Assembly: GCA_019614645.1 (NCBI GenBank)
Contig: JABWDB010000016.1
Location: 6,614,427 to 6,678,426 of the forward strand
Direction: 5' to 3'
DNA from: Stratiolaelaps scimitus
Taxonomy: Eukaryota; Arthropoda; Arachnida; Mesostigmata; Laelapidae
DNA length: 64,000 bases
Below, one piece after another: positions 1 through 13,300 of the stretch. The notes under the pieces are model-generated. The model saw nothing but the letters and a program-made list of their open reading frames with translations, was not told the origin of the DNA and did not search any database. A program made the position numbers and the translations under genes. The number at the start of each line of letters is the position of its first letter. Within the stretch, counting starts at the first letter, position 1.

Positions 1-3000
1 TTAAATGACACAATTCACGTGATAATACACACACTTTACACTACTAAAATCACGTATTAATATAGTTGTGGCGTTCGAGCCACAACACACAATTTAAATA
101 GATAACGGCCGCTGATTGGTCGAACGGCAAATTTGCGCCCGATCAGGAGCGGCAAATGGAATGCCGCAGGTGTAAACAGAGACAGCACATTACCTAATTT
201 CGAATAGGGCCCGCGAGCTCGGCGCGGTTGTCAATAGCACCACTAGTAAAGGTAAAAATATCAAAAGACTAGATATTTCTTGCCGGCTGCGGGCAAAATA
301 TATGACAGATTTAATGTTTTCTCACGTCCGATATGCACTCAAGTGGACTCCCGATATATATAAATATGAGATTCGTTAAAATTAGACGAGTACATGAATT
401 GAGTCATTGTCCTTGGTCGACAACAAATAACGCCCAGCCGCGCCTAACAACGCAGTCCGTTTAGGATAGTTTAATACACGCCTTTACTATATACTATTCG
501 TTAACCATTTCCGCTCTTCGGAACGTCCCCGAAATCGATATGTGCCTTTCGTCGAGGTGAGCAAGGTTCCAAGCTGTCTACGCAGACAAATTTTGCAGCC
601 TATGGTGAAAAAGTGCCTACGGGGTCCTTAAGCCTGTTTGAGCTCTCTGTCCCTCCCATATGGCCCCAGGAGAAATTCCAATCTTAGCGCCATACCGCTA
701 GCTTATTCTCTCTGGATTCGGCGTCTTCTTTCAAAGTCGTTTTCATCTAACTTTGCCCGTGTCAACGCGGGGTCATCAGAGAAAAAGTCATGCACGGACA
801 TGCGTATAAGGTACAGGCACACAGACTGTTGGCCGCTGTCGTATGGACACTTGTTTCTCGTTGTCCCAAATAGCCTTCCTCGCCGAAAATCAAGTCGAGA
901 AACTCTTCCGTATGATGGCAATGCCGACGCGAAGATCTAACATTAGTCAAGACTATGAGTGACCTCGCGTTGCAGCTAATGAGAGAATATCTGGGTGAGC
1001 AATTAAGATGTCATGGAAACAAACATAAGTGGGGTCGACAAAATCAAGAAGTTATCGTGCAGAAGACTAACCTTCAAAAATTACGACGGGGCAACAATTA
1101 GATCAGTAATCACCAGGATAGAGAATAGTCAGCCGTCGGCAGTAGAAGCCGTCCACAACAATCCCTGTCAAAGAATTAGTGCCCTGGTTCGAACGGTTGT
1201 AAATATGGCAAAAACTCTCGAGTTGGCCTATGCGGCTCCGAAGAGGAATCATTTCGCAACGTTATGCTGTAGCGAAATTACAGCTGATGCGGACCCGCAA
1301 ACCAGCGAAATCATTAGAGAAATGTGGGTGCCTATGTTGCAAGCCCCTTTGCTCTTCCATAGTTTGAGGTGCAAACTTATGTTGAGCCTAGGTATCGTGG
1401 GTGCCAAAAGGTGCGCTAAGATAACTGAGCGGGAAGATGTATAAATTTCATCCATTATCTTCATCAATTTTAAGATCTGTAGCGGCCGAACTGATCGAGA
1501 AAGATTAGGATGTTAGCGGCATTCAGTTAAACATTAAACACTTTTTTGAAGTTTAGGTAAGGTTCTTCAACATTGAACAACTCCACAATCATAATGACTG
1601 TCATGTTCCTTTTGACCACAGCAATGTTTGAACCGAAATCCTTGCAGTATCCGGCGCTAGCCAGCGTAAATACAAATGAGTTCAGCACACAACTCGTGGT
1701 GTGGACATGCATTTCTAAGCACGTGATAATACAGAGCGGCAGGAAAATCTACCAGCCACATGCAAATAAAAACGGGAGTGGATTAGTGAATCGGATGTTC
1801 AATGAACAAAATTGATGCCGCATGGCGAGCAAGGAAATACTCAGTAGGCTTTTTATAAGTACATATAAGAGGGTTATCTCGTCACTGCGATGACGCCGCG
1901 TAGGGCGCAGGTGTATTTCGGTGATGGCGTATAGCAGGTGACTCTACCATGCCAAGGCTGCATTATAAGCGTCTTATCGAATCCAGGCGTCCCCGTATCA
2001 ACCTTTGGGAACCTTTCAATTTTTGCTGACGAAATTAATTGCTCGACTGTTAGCGATGGCCTCAGAGGGCTGCGCAAAAAGTGAGTTTGCTTATGCGTTA
2101 TTCTGGAGACTTTCGTAGCTGTGTGGCTATCATAGATCTTCTACACGCGCGCAGTTCTGCCTTGGTCGTGAGAGCATGCTCTCATGAACAGGAGAGTGGG
2201 AACGCCCGGCGACAGCCCTATTCATGAACCTTTCCATGCTACCTAATTCCAGCAAATTACACGAAATCGAGGCCTACTTGTGAACTCAAAGCATCCACGA
2301 GTAAACGCTGGTGAAATGCGTCACGAGTTTCAATTTATTAATCTAACACTTGCGCTAGTTATGAAGAAATATCAAAGCGATTGGCAGTGTTATCCCCTTG
2401 GCCCTGATAATAATGGCTTAATAATAAATATTTAGCAACATCCGAATTAGTTCGTGATATTAATCCTATTTGAACCTTGCCGTACCCTGAAGGAGTGATC
2501 AGCCTGTCTGCCGGCTAAATCGGGTACCGTTGTTTTCTGCACACGCTAAACGATGTGCACACAGTTTTGCACCGCTCGTAACGAAGCGCTAAGAAACCAT
2601 GTACCGGTCCGTGACTTACCAATACTGGGCAATCCCATAGACAAAACGCTGCGAAATCACCAGCACCTAAACACCTGTTATTATTTACAGGTGCTATGTG
2701 AAGTACAGCACACAATCTATAGTTCCATAATAAGTGTGCGAATGAAGTAACGACAAACTTCTCCTAATGGACTTCGATTCGAACAGCAAACACTACAGAA
2801 ACAAATTTGCTTTAATCAAATTGCGCAGGGTATGCGCATTGCTTCTCACCACGGCTCCGTCCGCATTGCAGTTTACAGAAAAAAATAAATTACGCTTAGT
2901 TTGCCTTAAACAAAATCCCATCTCAACGACAACCTTTCCGGAGGCCTTCTTACTTCGCACTCCGAGCTTCGTTAACGCGTCCTGCTGTCTGTCGCTGTCA
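1..3000. other. Non-genic stretch, left edge
   Basis: I see no supported gene here. Open frames are short and have no recognisable motif or convincing splice context. The longest is a plus-strand frame of 143 codons listed separately at 1013-1444. Composition is mixed, with AT-rich patches around 2.3-2.5 kb. The DNA could be intergenic or a long intron of a gene outside the window. Confidence 0.5.
1013..1444 (+). CDS. Unassigned open frame, 143 codons
   Basis: An uninterrupted ATG-to-stop frame of 143 codons. I do not recognise the product. It is mostly hydrophilic with several cysteines and has no signal peptide, zinc-finger or enzyme motif that I can see. No splice acceptor with a good pyrimidine tract precedes it and no gene lies beside it. 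A chance frame or a fragment of an old mobile element is as likely as a real exon. Confidence 0.15.
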   Translation: METNISGVDKIKKLSCRRLTFKNYDGATIRSVITRIENSQPSAVEAVHNNPCQRISALVRTVVNMAKTLELAYAAPKRNHFATLCCSEITADADPQTSEIIREMWVPMLQAPLLFHSLRCKLMLSLGIVGAKRCAKITEREDV

Positions 3001-3860
3001 GCATACGATCGGTCGATATGATATTGTCGGTGCAGGTTCTCGTTGATATCGCAGACACCGAGCTATCCACTTAACTGGCCATCGCTCGCTCGACCGCACC
3101 TGCCGGCGATGTTCTGCTCATCACTGCAGACATCTTTACCAGGCGTGTCTGTCTCGTCTGTCCGTCGGCGTGCGTACGAAACAGGGGTGCCGTGGCGAGC
3201 CGAGCATCTGGGATGCTCCGGCTGCTTGGTGCTATCCAACAGATACGATAACGGCTTCGGCAGGACGAGTACCAGTATCAGCTGTTTTATCTCGTTATAC
3301 ATCGCGCATTGGCCACATCTATAATGTAATAGATACCTATTCGGTAGATAAATAGCTGTGTCGTTTTGGTTCGTTAGGTTTCCGATTTTCGTTCAGGGGG
3401 AGCAGCAAGCAATTTCGTCTTGCAGCCGTCGCTGGCGGCCGAGCGCGCGGGGCGTTGCTTATGCGTTTGTTGGTCCTGACAAGCGCCAACGTTCTGCGGC
3501 GCAGTCGTCGACGGAACCTGAGTGATCCCTCCATTAGAATGCATCCGCCCAGACCGGGCCCTCCTCTGGCCCAGTCGAGCGCCTTTCCACGGCATGCCTC
3601 AGCCGTCGACCGCACGATCCAACGATACAGAGCGCCTTCCAGCCAAGCCGGCAGTTGGAGGCACTGGTATACGCCCACAACAGCGTACGCAGGTCGCCAT
3701 TACCTTGCCTGTACGCCCCGTCCGCAAACCGTCATTCGTGTTTCGCGCTGCAACTGGATTGGGCCGAGTGGCGCGCATACAAACCCGCTTGAGTGCTTCA
3801 TCTAGACAATGTCAACTGCTGTTCGTACAAGCGCGTATCGTTCCTCTGGCTGGTAGTCCG
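2990..3860. other. GC/CpG-rich island
   Basis: This block is clearly richer in G+C and CpG than its flanks. Several overlapping open frames run through it on both strands, as expected by chance in GC-rich DNA. It could be a promoter or 5' UTR region of a gene with exons elsewhere. One plus-strand frame (3522-3947) stays open through most of it and is rich in Arg, Pro and Ala. I cannot support a product. Confidence 0.3.
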
Positions 3861-4419
3861 CCGATATATAAATATGGTGTTGATGATGGAAATTACATCG
3901 TTGGGTTATGGAAGTACATATATTATGGTGGTAAAGGACACATGTAGCCGAAATTATTAGCCGATCGGCTTCCGTTTTATTCAATTGACGCATACTCTAT
4001 TGCTTGGTTCATAATGACACAGTTAATCCACGCAGTAAGTGCCACCCACCGACCGAAACATCTTCCATACGGCGGCAGAGATTTCGAAGGATACGCGCAT
4101 ACATAGCAAACCCGCTATGTAGCTTACACTACAAACCTTGCACATTTTCTGTTTCATAGCATTCGACTGTTTGTTTACGAAGCATCAGCCCAGAGATACC
4201 CATTCATACGAGTAAATCGGAACTCGGCAACTATTCGTCTCGTGCAGGTTATTTACAGAGCATTCAGTATTAAATAATCAACAAATCGTATGTATGGCTA
4301 AATAGTATGCAAGGTGAACCTACAATCCGAAACCGTGCTTAACTCGCTAACCCATTGCGGCAGCTACGAGACAGATAGGCACGCTCTCGGCTTACACGTC
4401 CATAATTTAGAATTCTCAA

Positions 4420-4923
4420 TCAGCAATTATCATAGCTAAGCGCTTTGCTGGCAATCAACACAGTTACAATGGCTTCGAATTGATGCTGCAACCCACATAG
4501 AACCTCGAGCGTGGTGATACCGCTGTCGCGGAAGCGGATGCTGACCCGGTCGACTGAGCGCTGAGTTGCATTGTCGCTCGTGCGAAGAACGTCTAAGTGA
4601 AGAATATAACCGACATCAATTGAAGTCGCACCCATCGGTTCCGACAACCCCCTGAAGGCTATCCAACACACCGTAACCATCGAGTGTCCAGACCCCAATC
4701 GCCCCCGCCTTCTCGGGCCGCCAACAAAACGGTAGGTAGAAAACATCCCATCTCGCGAAGTCGATGGATTCCAAATGGAAGATGCTCCCTCTGTCCTACA
4801 AAACAGATTATTAGCTTTTCTATTAGCATTCGGTCGTGCCCTCGATTTTCGGCACACTATCATTACCCTGGTGGCGGGATTGCCGATCAGTGAAAACTGC
4901 ACAATTGCTACAGGTATGGCCAT
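4420..4923 (-). CDS. Unassigned open frame, 167 codons
   Basis: This is one of the longest single frames in the left 20 kb. I recognise no domain. The translation has no signal peptide and is rich in Arg, Ser and Thr. Nothing around it looks like a promoter, splice site or poly(A) signal tied to it. It is reported because of its length only; a random frame or a decayed coding remnant are both possible. Confidence 0.15.
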   Translation of the reverse strand: MAIPVAIVQFSLIGNPATRVMIVCRKSRARPNANRKANNLFCRTEGASSIWNPSTSRDGMFSTYRFVGGPRRRGRLGSGHSMVTVCWIAFRGLSEPMGATSIDVGYILHLDVLRTSDNATQRSVDRVSIRFRDSGITTLEVLCGLQHQFEAIVTVLIASKALSYDNC

Positions 4924-5018
4924 TTAAGTGGCAAACGTTAGCACGACTAGACCGCGAATAAGAAGTGTGTTAGTTCTTGCTAAGCAACTGCGAGAAGGCA
5001 CATTATGAGCGATGTTAC

Positions 5019-5080
5019 ATATATATATATATATATATATACATATATATATACATATATATATATGTGTGTGTGTGTGT
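5019..5080. repeat. (TA)n-(GT)n compound microsatellite
   Basis: Alternating TA dinucleotides with two short interruptions pass into a GT run of about eight units. Confidence 0.9.
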
Positions 5081-5541
5081 AAAGCGTTCGGCGAGATGTG
5101 CAATTAGCTATAGGACTGGGTCGTGCTCCTTTCTCTTGATTCATTTCGGTACATTCAGAGTCTCACAAAGTCATTAGTGGTTGCAAGCATCGCACATCCG
5201 CCAACCAATGCCGTCATGTCCACGCCTGATCTACGCGTGCGGTAATTTATGTTGTTGTGCCAGTTTTGCACACATCGGAACACTCACACCCCGACACCCC
5301 CTCTCTAGATGGATTGGCTGATCTCCATATGCGCCCGCATTGTACTCTGTGAAGCCGATATCATCATTATCATGGCCTTGCCTTTGGACAGCGGTGACGA
5401 AGTAGGTCTCATCTACCTCTCAAGCGTTTTTTAGGGGGTTATCGTCTCTACACTAGATGTACAGGGATACTGACCACATGAGCTCTTCTAGTGCAGTGTA
5501 GCAGTTGATATTTTTCAAATGGAATGCCTGTTGACATCTAT

Positions 5542-5573
5542 ATTGCCATATATATATACATATATATGGCAAT
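5542..5573. repeat. Short perfect inverted repeat (hairpin)
   Basis: A 32-bp segment with arms beginning ATTGCC and ending GGCAAT around a TA-rich core. It could extrude a cruciform. No TE family was recognised. Confidence 0.6.
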
Positions 5574-5854
5574 CAATATATCACTTTTGCTAGACATCAA
5601 ATGTCCACCCTTAACTCTATAATAATAAATGTATCGAGTCACAGCTGCCTTATTAACTACACATTTGACAGTTGTAATCCCAACATCCCAATCCCAAAAA
5701 TGATGAGTGTTCGTCACATCACACGTCATACTTTTTTCTTCAACATCGCCTCTACATCGATCAAGAACGGCATCATCGTAGTAAGGCAGGTCCATCGCTG
5801 CAGAGAACACTACCATTACCCATCATTATGCCAATAACGTCCGAAACGCTAAAA

Positions 5855-5882
5855 CACGCCACGTACAAAGTCACGTGGCGTG
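5855..5882. repeat. Inverted repeat containing an E-box
   Basis: Ten-base arms CACGCCACGT and ACGTGGCGTG flank an 8-bp loop. The right arm overlaps a CACGTG E-box. It may be a bHLH-type binding site or a chance hairpin. Confidence 0.4.
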
Positions 5883-7751
5883 ACAGCAATGCCGGGCAGA
5901 ATGCCGAGATCGAAATCGCCGACAGTCGCTCACAAATGATCGCCAGGCGAATCTGCATCAGCTCCGAAAACGGATATCAATGACGGTAGACCGAATACAC
6001 CCATACACATGCACACGCGCGCGAGCGGTGGTTCAGGCCGTGCTTGCGGACAAAATTCGCAAAGTGATTATACCAGCGCGATCAATTTGTCGTGGATAGA
6101 GGAATTGCAGTCGTGATTGAATTGCACGATAGTGTTCGTATTTGTGGAACGTAAAAAACGTAGAGCCGGAAACGGCCTTATCACCGGAAATCGGATTATT
6201 ATTGCAATCGTTTTCTATGCGAGCTGCATGCCTACACTTCGCTTGAACGCTCGCTTACACTGCGCTTTTTCACAGATACGACGACAACGAATAAGAACAA
6301 TTAGAATAAAGAGCTCGAACGCGGCGGCATAACCGTAACAGAACGACATTGGTGATTCATAACGTCAAGCATAATACAGCGATAGCAGATCGAGAGAGAC
6401 TAGTAAAGATACTATGATATTTGAAGGCACATTGGACCCGGTAGATGCGTTATGCTGTGGGTCGTGGGCGAATTAGTTGACAGGAGAGGATACAACGGAA
6501 TGAGAAAATCACTTCACTGGACACATGTTAAGATGCTTTTTGGGAGAGTCAGCTGTATTTTCCTCTAAGGAAACGTTGCAATTTCTTTGTCAGACGGGTG
6601 AAGGCTTGTGTTGTGGAGCGATTCGCTTAACTACATACACAAGCTTTTTACGGCATCTTCCTCTTGAAGACAACTACATCATATCAGTGCGACATTAGCA
6701 AAACAGTCTGAACTTTCGTTTGCGTCTGGAGGGCCCCCAGCCCTTCACCAGTCAGCCATTTGTCAGGCAGAGGCGTTTTGTCATCCACGTCAACCCTGCA
6801 CTGGATCGGCCCACTTTCATGGAGATTGAAATGTCTCTGGTGGTAACCGTGCGTTTGAAGAAAATTTCCTCCTCTAAAAAAAAAAAGTCAGCCATTTGTC
6901 GGCAGTTAGCGGGATGGTGGCATTACTATGGAAATGTCGAAAGGAAAAGACTCGCCTTCCGGGGACCATGTTCCTTTGTTATGGTATTCTATTCTATTTT
7001 AATAATCCATCGCAAGGATCCTACTCATTGCGTACGTGCACTTAAGTAGTGTGTTAAAGCATTTGAGATATGCTACATCTCTGTAATCTAACCCTTACCG
7101 TAGTTCTTAAACAGTTCGGATTCAGTTAGGGTAGGCATGTCAAATCACTCACAGTATTTATTTCCTTTATGATCTACTGGAACGGATAGCCGGTCAACGT
7201 TAGCGGATGATACAATAACCGCAGAGTCACATCTTAACAAAATATAGCTATGAAACAACTACCCGATGCTAAGAATCACATGGTGGGGGAAATTTTTCAC
7301 CACAACAGAAAGTGGTACATTTTTATGGCTACACGTACAGTATAACCCATCATCTACCCCTCTGGCCGAGATTGTCCTTCCGTTAAAAGTATTTCTTATC
7401 TAAGAGATTTTTCCTTCCTCTAGGAAAAATCTATCTCTACACACCGATCATAGACGGTTGCTACTCTTCGGGAAAATAGACGATGGGCCAAGGAAAGCCT
7501 GCCTTGCTGAAGATGTCCATCTTCTGATCTAGAGCAAGGAACAAGAAAGAGAAAATGTCCCCATTGCTGTATTTTTGCTCGAAGAGACCTCGCGCCTTCG
7601 CTTTCGGCGTGTGTTTAAGGCTTTCGGTCGGGTGGATGATGCCAAGTCTATGTTCCTCACGGACTATAAGAGGGAGCCACTGAACCAGTACGCCTCCACT
7701 CTGACCAGGTTTTCCCATTGGCATTTATCCATATTTACAGAGTATCTAACA

Positions 7752-7754
<3 letters not shown>

Positions 7755-7797
<43 letters not shown>

Positions 7798-7814
7798 GCC
7801 TTTTAGTACTCTAA

Positions 7815-7846
<32 letters not shown>

Positions 7847-7870
7847 TAGCCTTATAGTACTTTAATCGCC
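7755..7870. repeat. Tandemly duplicated (TA)n microsatellite
   Basis: A TA run at 7755-7794 and a second at 7821-7846 are each followed by a near-identical flank reading TAGCCTT(T/A)TAGTACT. So the microsatellite and about 25 bp of flank were duplicated together. Confidence 0.8.
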
Positions 7871-8099
7871 TAACTGAGCGATTCCCATGGCAGTGATACT
7901 ATATTTATCTGTTGGCCATCCTCAAATTTGTTCGATTCTACCACGAAGTCTGATAAAGAAATGTCTAAACACTGTATCAGCATATCGTGAACGTCGAATC
8001 CTGCCCAATCGAGGCCTAGTTATAGTACCTATACAGATGGCCGATTAAAAGCTAGGAAGGAAGACAACCTTCGGATTGTAGCAAAGTCTCCCTGTCCCT

Positions 8100-8900
8100 C
8101 GCCCGACATACGAACTCTCTGGATGTCCCTTATAGCCCCTAGCTGGCTGCTGAAACGTGGCTCGTACCAGCGAACTTCAAACTCCGTTCTTCATCGCCCG
8201 CTGCTGCCTTCGTTGAACAAAGGTATGCAGCTCAACGTTCAGCCGGGGATGTGTATTGTTAATCACGTAAGAACATCTCACCGAGGCTGCACTAGCAAGC
8301 AAGCAAGCAAGCCGGCAATCAGCTTTGAAACTAGCACTGCGATACCTGGCAACACAGGCGCAGGTTGGTTCTTGCTCCTTCATTCTGCGGAACGCCATGA
8401 CGCCGTAGTTTAGACTTGTTCCGCAATCCTCCTTCACTTCTCATCCCTTCTTTCCCTAGCCGGATCGACGTCTGGGCTGGCAAACGCTACCGGTCGCCAC
8501 CGACAGCAGGCGAAGCAGAGCTACGGCGAGGAAGGCAGCCAGCGCTACCGTCTGATAAAGATTGCTGTCACGTTCAACGATCTCCCGTAGCTGGCGTCGC
8601 CGCCGTCATCGCCACCAGCGCTACTGCCACCCCCCAAAACGACTACGCAGTAGTCGCCACTCGCTGAACTGAAGTTCAGCCGCGGTTGGATGGGACGGTC
8701 GAGTCGAGTCGATTCGACGGGAGGAGGTCTGGGCGTACGGCGGGCAGCAGCAGCAGCAAAGGAAGCTTGCAAGTTTTTTCGCTCATTTTGAAGCTCCCGC
8801 CGGTAGAAATAAGCGATGCTGGTCGATGTACGGCTGTGATTTATGGGGAGTGTGTATTTGGGTGGGTAGCCGGTGAGTGCGACAATGCGTGCGTCTATAT
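8100..8900. other. GC/CpG-rich island
   Basis: Locally high G+C and CpG, with a short CAG run near 8740-8760 and an imperfect TCGAG repeat near 8700. Frames are open on both strands without family motifs. It may be promoter or UTR sequence of an unseen gene. No start or splice site is convincing. Confidence 0.3.
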
Positions 8901-9149
8901 GCTGGAGCTCAAGTTTGTTGTGGTTTCGCTTTTAAATGGTGGTACAATTGTTTTCGCATTAGCGAATTGCAGTGAATAAAGCAAGAGTTCGTATAATGGA
9001 GTTTGAACCTAAATTGGTTCATTGGGTAATATTGATGGTGATAGCCATATGAAACGTGCTGGACAATCCCATAGTCAACATAAGGAGTAGCAATCGGTGA
9101 ATCTTGTGTATCACTGCTCTAACTGGATATGTATAGAATATACTCGATG

Positions 9150-9200
9150 TAGCAGTACCGTGGACGTTAAATGTTGGCTGTGAGTCAGCCCGGAAAATGT
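9150..9200 (+). mobile_element. SINE 3' tail fragment
   Basis: About 50 bp match, in plus orientation, the 3' part of the SINE copy at 17797-17965. The shared core includes GTGGACGTTAAATGTTGGCT followed by GAGTCAGCCCGGAAA. The tRNA-like head is absent, so this is a 5'-truncated copy. Confidence 0.65.
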
Positions 9201-10285
9201 AATTAATTTATTTATTTATATGCGACTTGGCTGCATGTGGTCGAATGTTAGCAGCTAAACTTACCCATTTCCGAACAAAATAAAGTATTAAGACGAATAT
9301 GGCAAACAGAACCGAACGAGCTCCTTAGATTTGGATTCGCCTACACTTGGAAATGAGTACAAATCAGAACAACACACGAGCCAGCATAGAATTCGCGTTA
9401 TGTCTGTCCACCCCTCATTGAACAACATGTGTTTTGCTCTCTTTCGATCTTAGTGGGCGCAATGTCAATCAATAGGCGAAGCAAGAAGTTCGAACTTCAT
9501 ACGAGGCAAAAATATAGACAAAATCCACATCTGGATAATAATAATAATAAAGCGTTTGACTGCTGTCCAATCGTAAACTGCTTAGGGTTGGTAAGCTTGG
9601 TGGCGACCCATTAGCCCGAAGTTTTTGCATAGCTGACTATCAGCTGTCATTGGGCAGTATTACTTCAAAGGCCTACCAAGAGCGGAGGCTCGACGCAGGC
9701 AATTGGGGAGGGTTTTTGGGCCAGGACCAAGGATTATTCATTGTATCTTCCTTTCATTTGGTCTTCTCCGGCCGGTCGGTCCTGCTGGGCCTTATCAAGG
9801 CCTCCATCAATAGACCTATGTGAGGGCAGGGCAACGCTAACTATGTTCCAGCAAAATCACGCCTTCTGGGAATCGAACCTGCGACTACACACGAATATAA
9901 TAGCAAACAAGGGTCTGTTAAAAATCTGTGATTATTATTGTTATCATTATTCGGATAAATATCGAGATATGTCTTGCCGAAGAAGGGCTGGGGGCAAGCC
10001 ACAAATGAAAGTACTGTAATTAGTATTGTTCCGGTGTATTCAAATTTTGCAAATACAATCGCATATATGAACATCGACGGTGTAATCATCGTCTCATTTA
10101 CTTTAACTTGTGCAAGCGGGGTTTGGTGATCAGGATTCGCTAGTTTGTCCAAAAAAACGTGCGTCTCTTTAGCTGCACTACAATAGATTAGATTTAACCC
10201 TCTTGCTATCGTAGGCTAAAGATCGAGGCGAGAGAGGCAATCTTATATAGTGGGGTGTAGTCGTTCAGCTTTTATGGCAGCTGCG

Positions 10286-10310
10286 AATAGTTTGTTGTAA
10301 ACAAACTATT
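10286..10310. repeat. Perfect short inverted repeat
   Basis: Eleven-base arms AATAGTTTGTT and AACAAACTATT are separated by 3 bp. Function unknown. Confidence 0.6.
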
Positions 10311-13300
10311 GCCCTGAGGTAAGCCAATCTCTCCGAGGCACCGTGGAACGTAGCCTCAGGCCAGCCAAAACGATGGGTTCGCTCCTTTCTTGTCTTATCG
10401 TTGAACGCACGAGGGCACCCTGGGGTGGCTGGTGGGGGTGCCATTTCTAAAAACGAACGCCTTCATGTCATTGTCATTATTCAGAAGCTTCAGCAGATCG
10501 CCACGGTGGTGCGAGTATCGCATGTCGCTCTCACCGCGACACAAATGAACGGCTATGGCGTCGTCGTACTACGCTGTTACTGTAACGCTGCTAGGAATTT
10601 TCGATGGAACAACATTTCTCAGAAAAGTTATATATTTCGCTGTTTCGCTGACCTTCAACTTTTCCCTAATCGTTATTAATCTTGTACAATACTCGTGCTT
10701 CGATTCTTTGTACTCATTCTAATGCTTGATCTTTCAGATAATCTAGCAGCCTCCACTCAAACATCGTATACTATCGTCGCATCGTTACGTCAAAGGGGGG
10801 CTTTGAGTAAGAGATATAACGGATAGTTCCTGCCCTTCGTGTTCGTCCCACGCCCGAGAGCAGGAATATCCTTTCGCCTTGAATATTGAACCCGATCATT
10901 TGTTAGTCGTTGATGTTACGACATGTCAAAGTGCATTTTCGGCCTTTAGACTGAGACCCCACGACGCGTTGATGGCAATTAGCTTTTTGGATTTTTCGAT
11001 TCGTTTCATCCTTGTACAACGATAGGTAATTCCCTGTCTCACCACAATACCCCCCCCACCATGATGGTAGAGATCAACCAAGTGACAAACAAGAAGACCA
11101 ATCAACGACTCGTATCTCATCGTTGATTCCTAACGAGATATTGCGTAACTTCATCCTATTCCTTCAATATGCCGAATTTTACATCATTGTAGCTGTACAT
11201 ACAGGATGAACTCTTCAAAATAATAGTTCCTTTAAGTGGTGACTTCGATATCTCAGGATAGAATGAGCGATGCAGCGCACGTTATGTATTTTTAATGCGC
11301 TTTATCGGAGTGCTTTGCCGCTCACTTTGTCGGTCGTAAATATGAAAGGCACTTCATCACAATTGGGGGGTTGGGGTCTACCGTCCTATTTCAGCTCCAG
11401 TCGCGTGGGCGTTGATACTTAGAAGTTCAGCGATATCGAAATGTGCTCCACGTGACGTTGAGCAGCTATTCATCGCTTTTGAATTGGAAATCGGCATGTG
11501 AGCGCTTCTCTGTCGTTTCGATTATTGACAGGTGTAGTTTTGGCTGGGCAAGACCGCCAGCCTACGTCGGGAGAAATATTCCGCAGGAAAGAGGCCTTAA
11601 GTGGGTAGAAGAAACACCGAGACCTGTGAATCTGCGGCGCGACGAAAAGTGAACAAGACACGACCACAGGCCGTTCTGGTCATTGAATACGACTAAGTGG
11701 GCAAGCTTCTCCTAAGAGACGGAGCTTGGGTTTTTGGTCGAACTTATCGGCTTCCCTGAACAGTGCAGTGACTCTGGCTCGCCTTAGTGCTGTTTGGCAG
11801 GGAACAACGCTGTGAGAACGATGCAACCGGCGCACGACGTGGGCGGACGGCATTTTTCGGTAAGAACAGAGTCATGAGTCAGGTCAAATGACTCATGAAC
11901 GAGGCTCCATTGAAAATCTGTCAAACAACAGCCAGCTCAAACAACAGCAGCACACTTGAATTTCCTTGCCACGGACTTGGCTTGAAATGTCAGCCCATGT
12001 AGCTCTCGTTAACGGAAAATCAGCGCTGGCTAATTATGTCAAAATCATACTACGTTCTTCTTGCAACTCACACTGCATGACCACGTAAATGACAACAACC
12101 CAGGATATCCACAAGGTATCGCAACATATATGATACGTTGTTCCCCACAGGCATTTATGTCGTAATGAAAATGTCTGCACGTCTTGCACAAACGAACAAA
12201 ATGCATTTCATCTTAAACTCATGAAGTTGAAGAAGGCAGGGCGAAGCTAACGTGCCTTAATTGTCACACTAACTTCGCTCGCAGTTAGGCAATAACCGAG
12301 CGTCGGCACGAGCAGCTGGGATGAAGGGGACCGCGCCAGGTGCAACTGGCAACTGGGCGCTTGCCTCACCGTACAGTGAAACTTGCACGCGAGAGTCAGT
12401 TCAAGCTGATACTGAAGTTAGCAAGGTGGATGAAATTGACTTGGATGAAACGGCCTCCCTTTAGTTCTTCATGAAATGGCTGCTGAAATTTACTAATTGT
12501 GGAAGGGGGGAGTGCAAGAGAGACAGGAGAATTTACGACCGGACAGTCAGCAGCGTTAGGAGGTACACAGTTTCTGAGATTGGTAACACCCCGTTGCGGA
12601 TTTAAGCTGGGGATATTTATCTCTAATCAGTTGTTTTTCGGGCGCCTGGGAATGTGCTTAGGTTATATCGAAATACATAGAACGCTTAGGGAGTGGGCTA
12701 TAACGTACTGGTGCATACTGCTGTTGACAGAGCTTAGCCCATCAAAGTGATGGAGGTCCCCCTGCTGGGCGCTGCTCGAAAACGAGAACTGATGAAGTGG
12801 GCGTCATTGGCACATATCTTCAAGCGTCGTTAAAACTTCTTCGGTTTGCGGAGTTCAAATATTTTCGCGATAATAATTTTCGAGAAATCGATCGTTTACC
12901 ACGAAACTTCACTCAGCCTTCTTTAGCTTCGCTAGATTCGCTGGGTACCTTTTACATCAGGTATCATGATACGACACCTCCGATCTAGAGGAGTGCATAT
13001 TGTCGTTGTTCTTCACGTTGTTTTTGTTGTATCCATAGTCTTGTCTGGGGGGCGTAGGTGGCACTCAGGGTTAGCGGCTGAGGCCGAAGAGGCGAGCGAC
13101 TAGAAGAACAAGGCCCAACAATAGAGTGAAGAGATTGTTGGCAGGCCAACAGTTGCCAACACGCTTAACACGTAGAATAATATGTAGCACTCAATTAAGT
13201 CCCACAGTAGTCACATAGGGAGCCGCAGCCACCCGAGCTCCTGTTCCTGCTGCTGCTGCTGCTGCACCAGTTGCTTTGATACACAATACGAAATGCTCAT

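Larger units (their letters stand above)
3861..8100. other. Non-genic stretch with microsatellites
   Basis: No gene is supported here. The stretch holds a TA/GT compound microsatellite, a tandemly duplicated TA repeat, two short hairpins and one 167-codon minus-strand frame, each listed separately. Confidence 0.4.

Noticed and set aside
9740..9900. A further SINE head around GGTTCGATTCC on the minus strand
   Set aside because: Only the B-box-like string is present; no A box or shared body was found.
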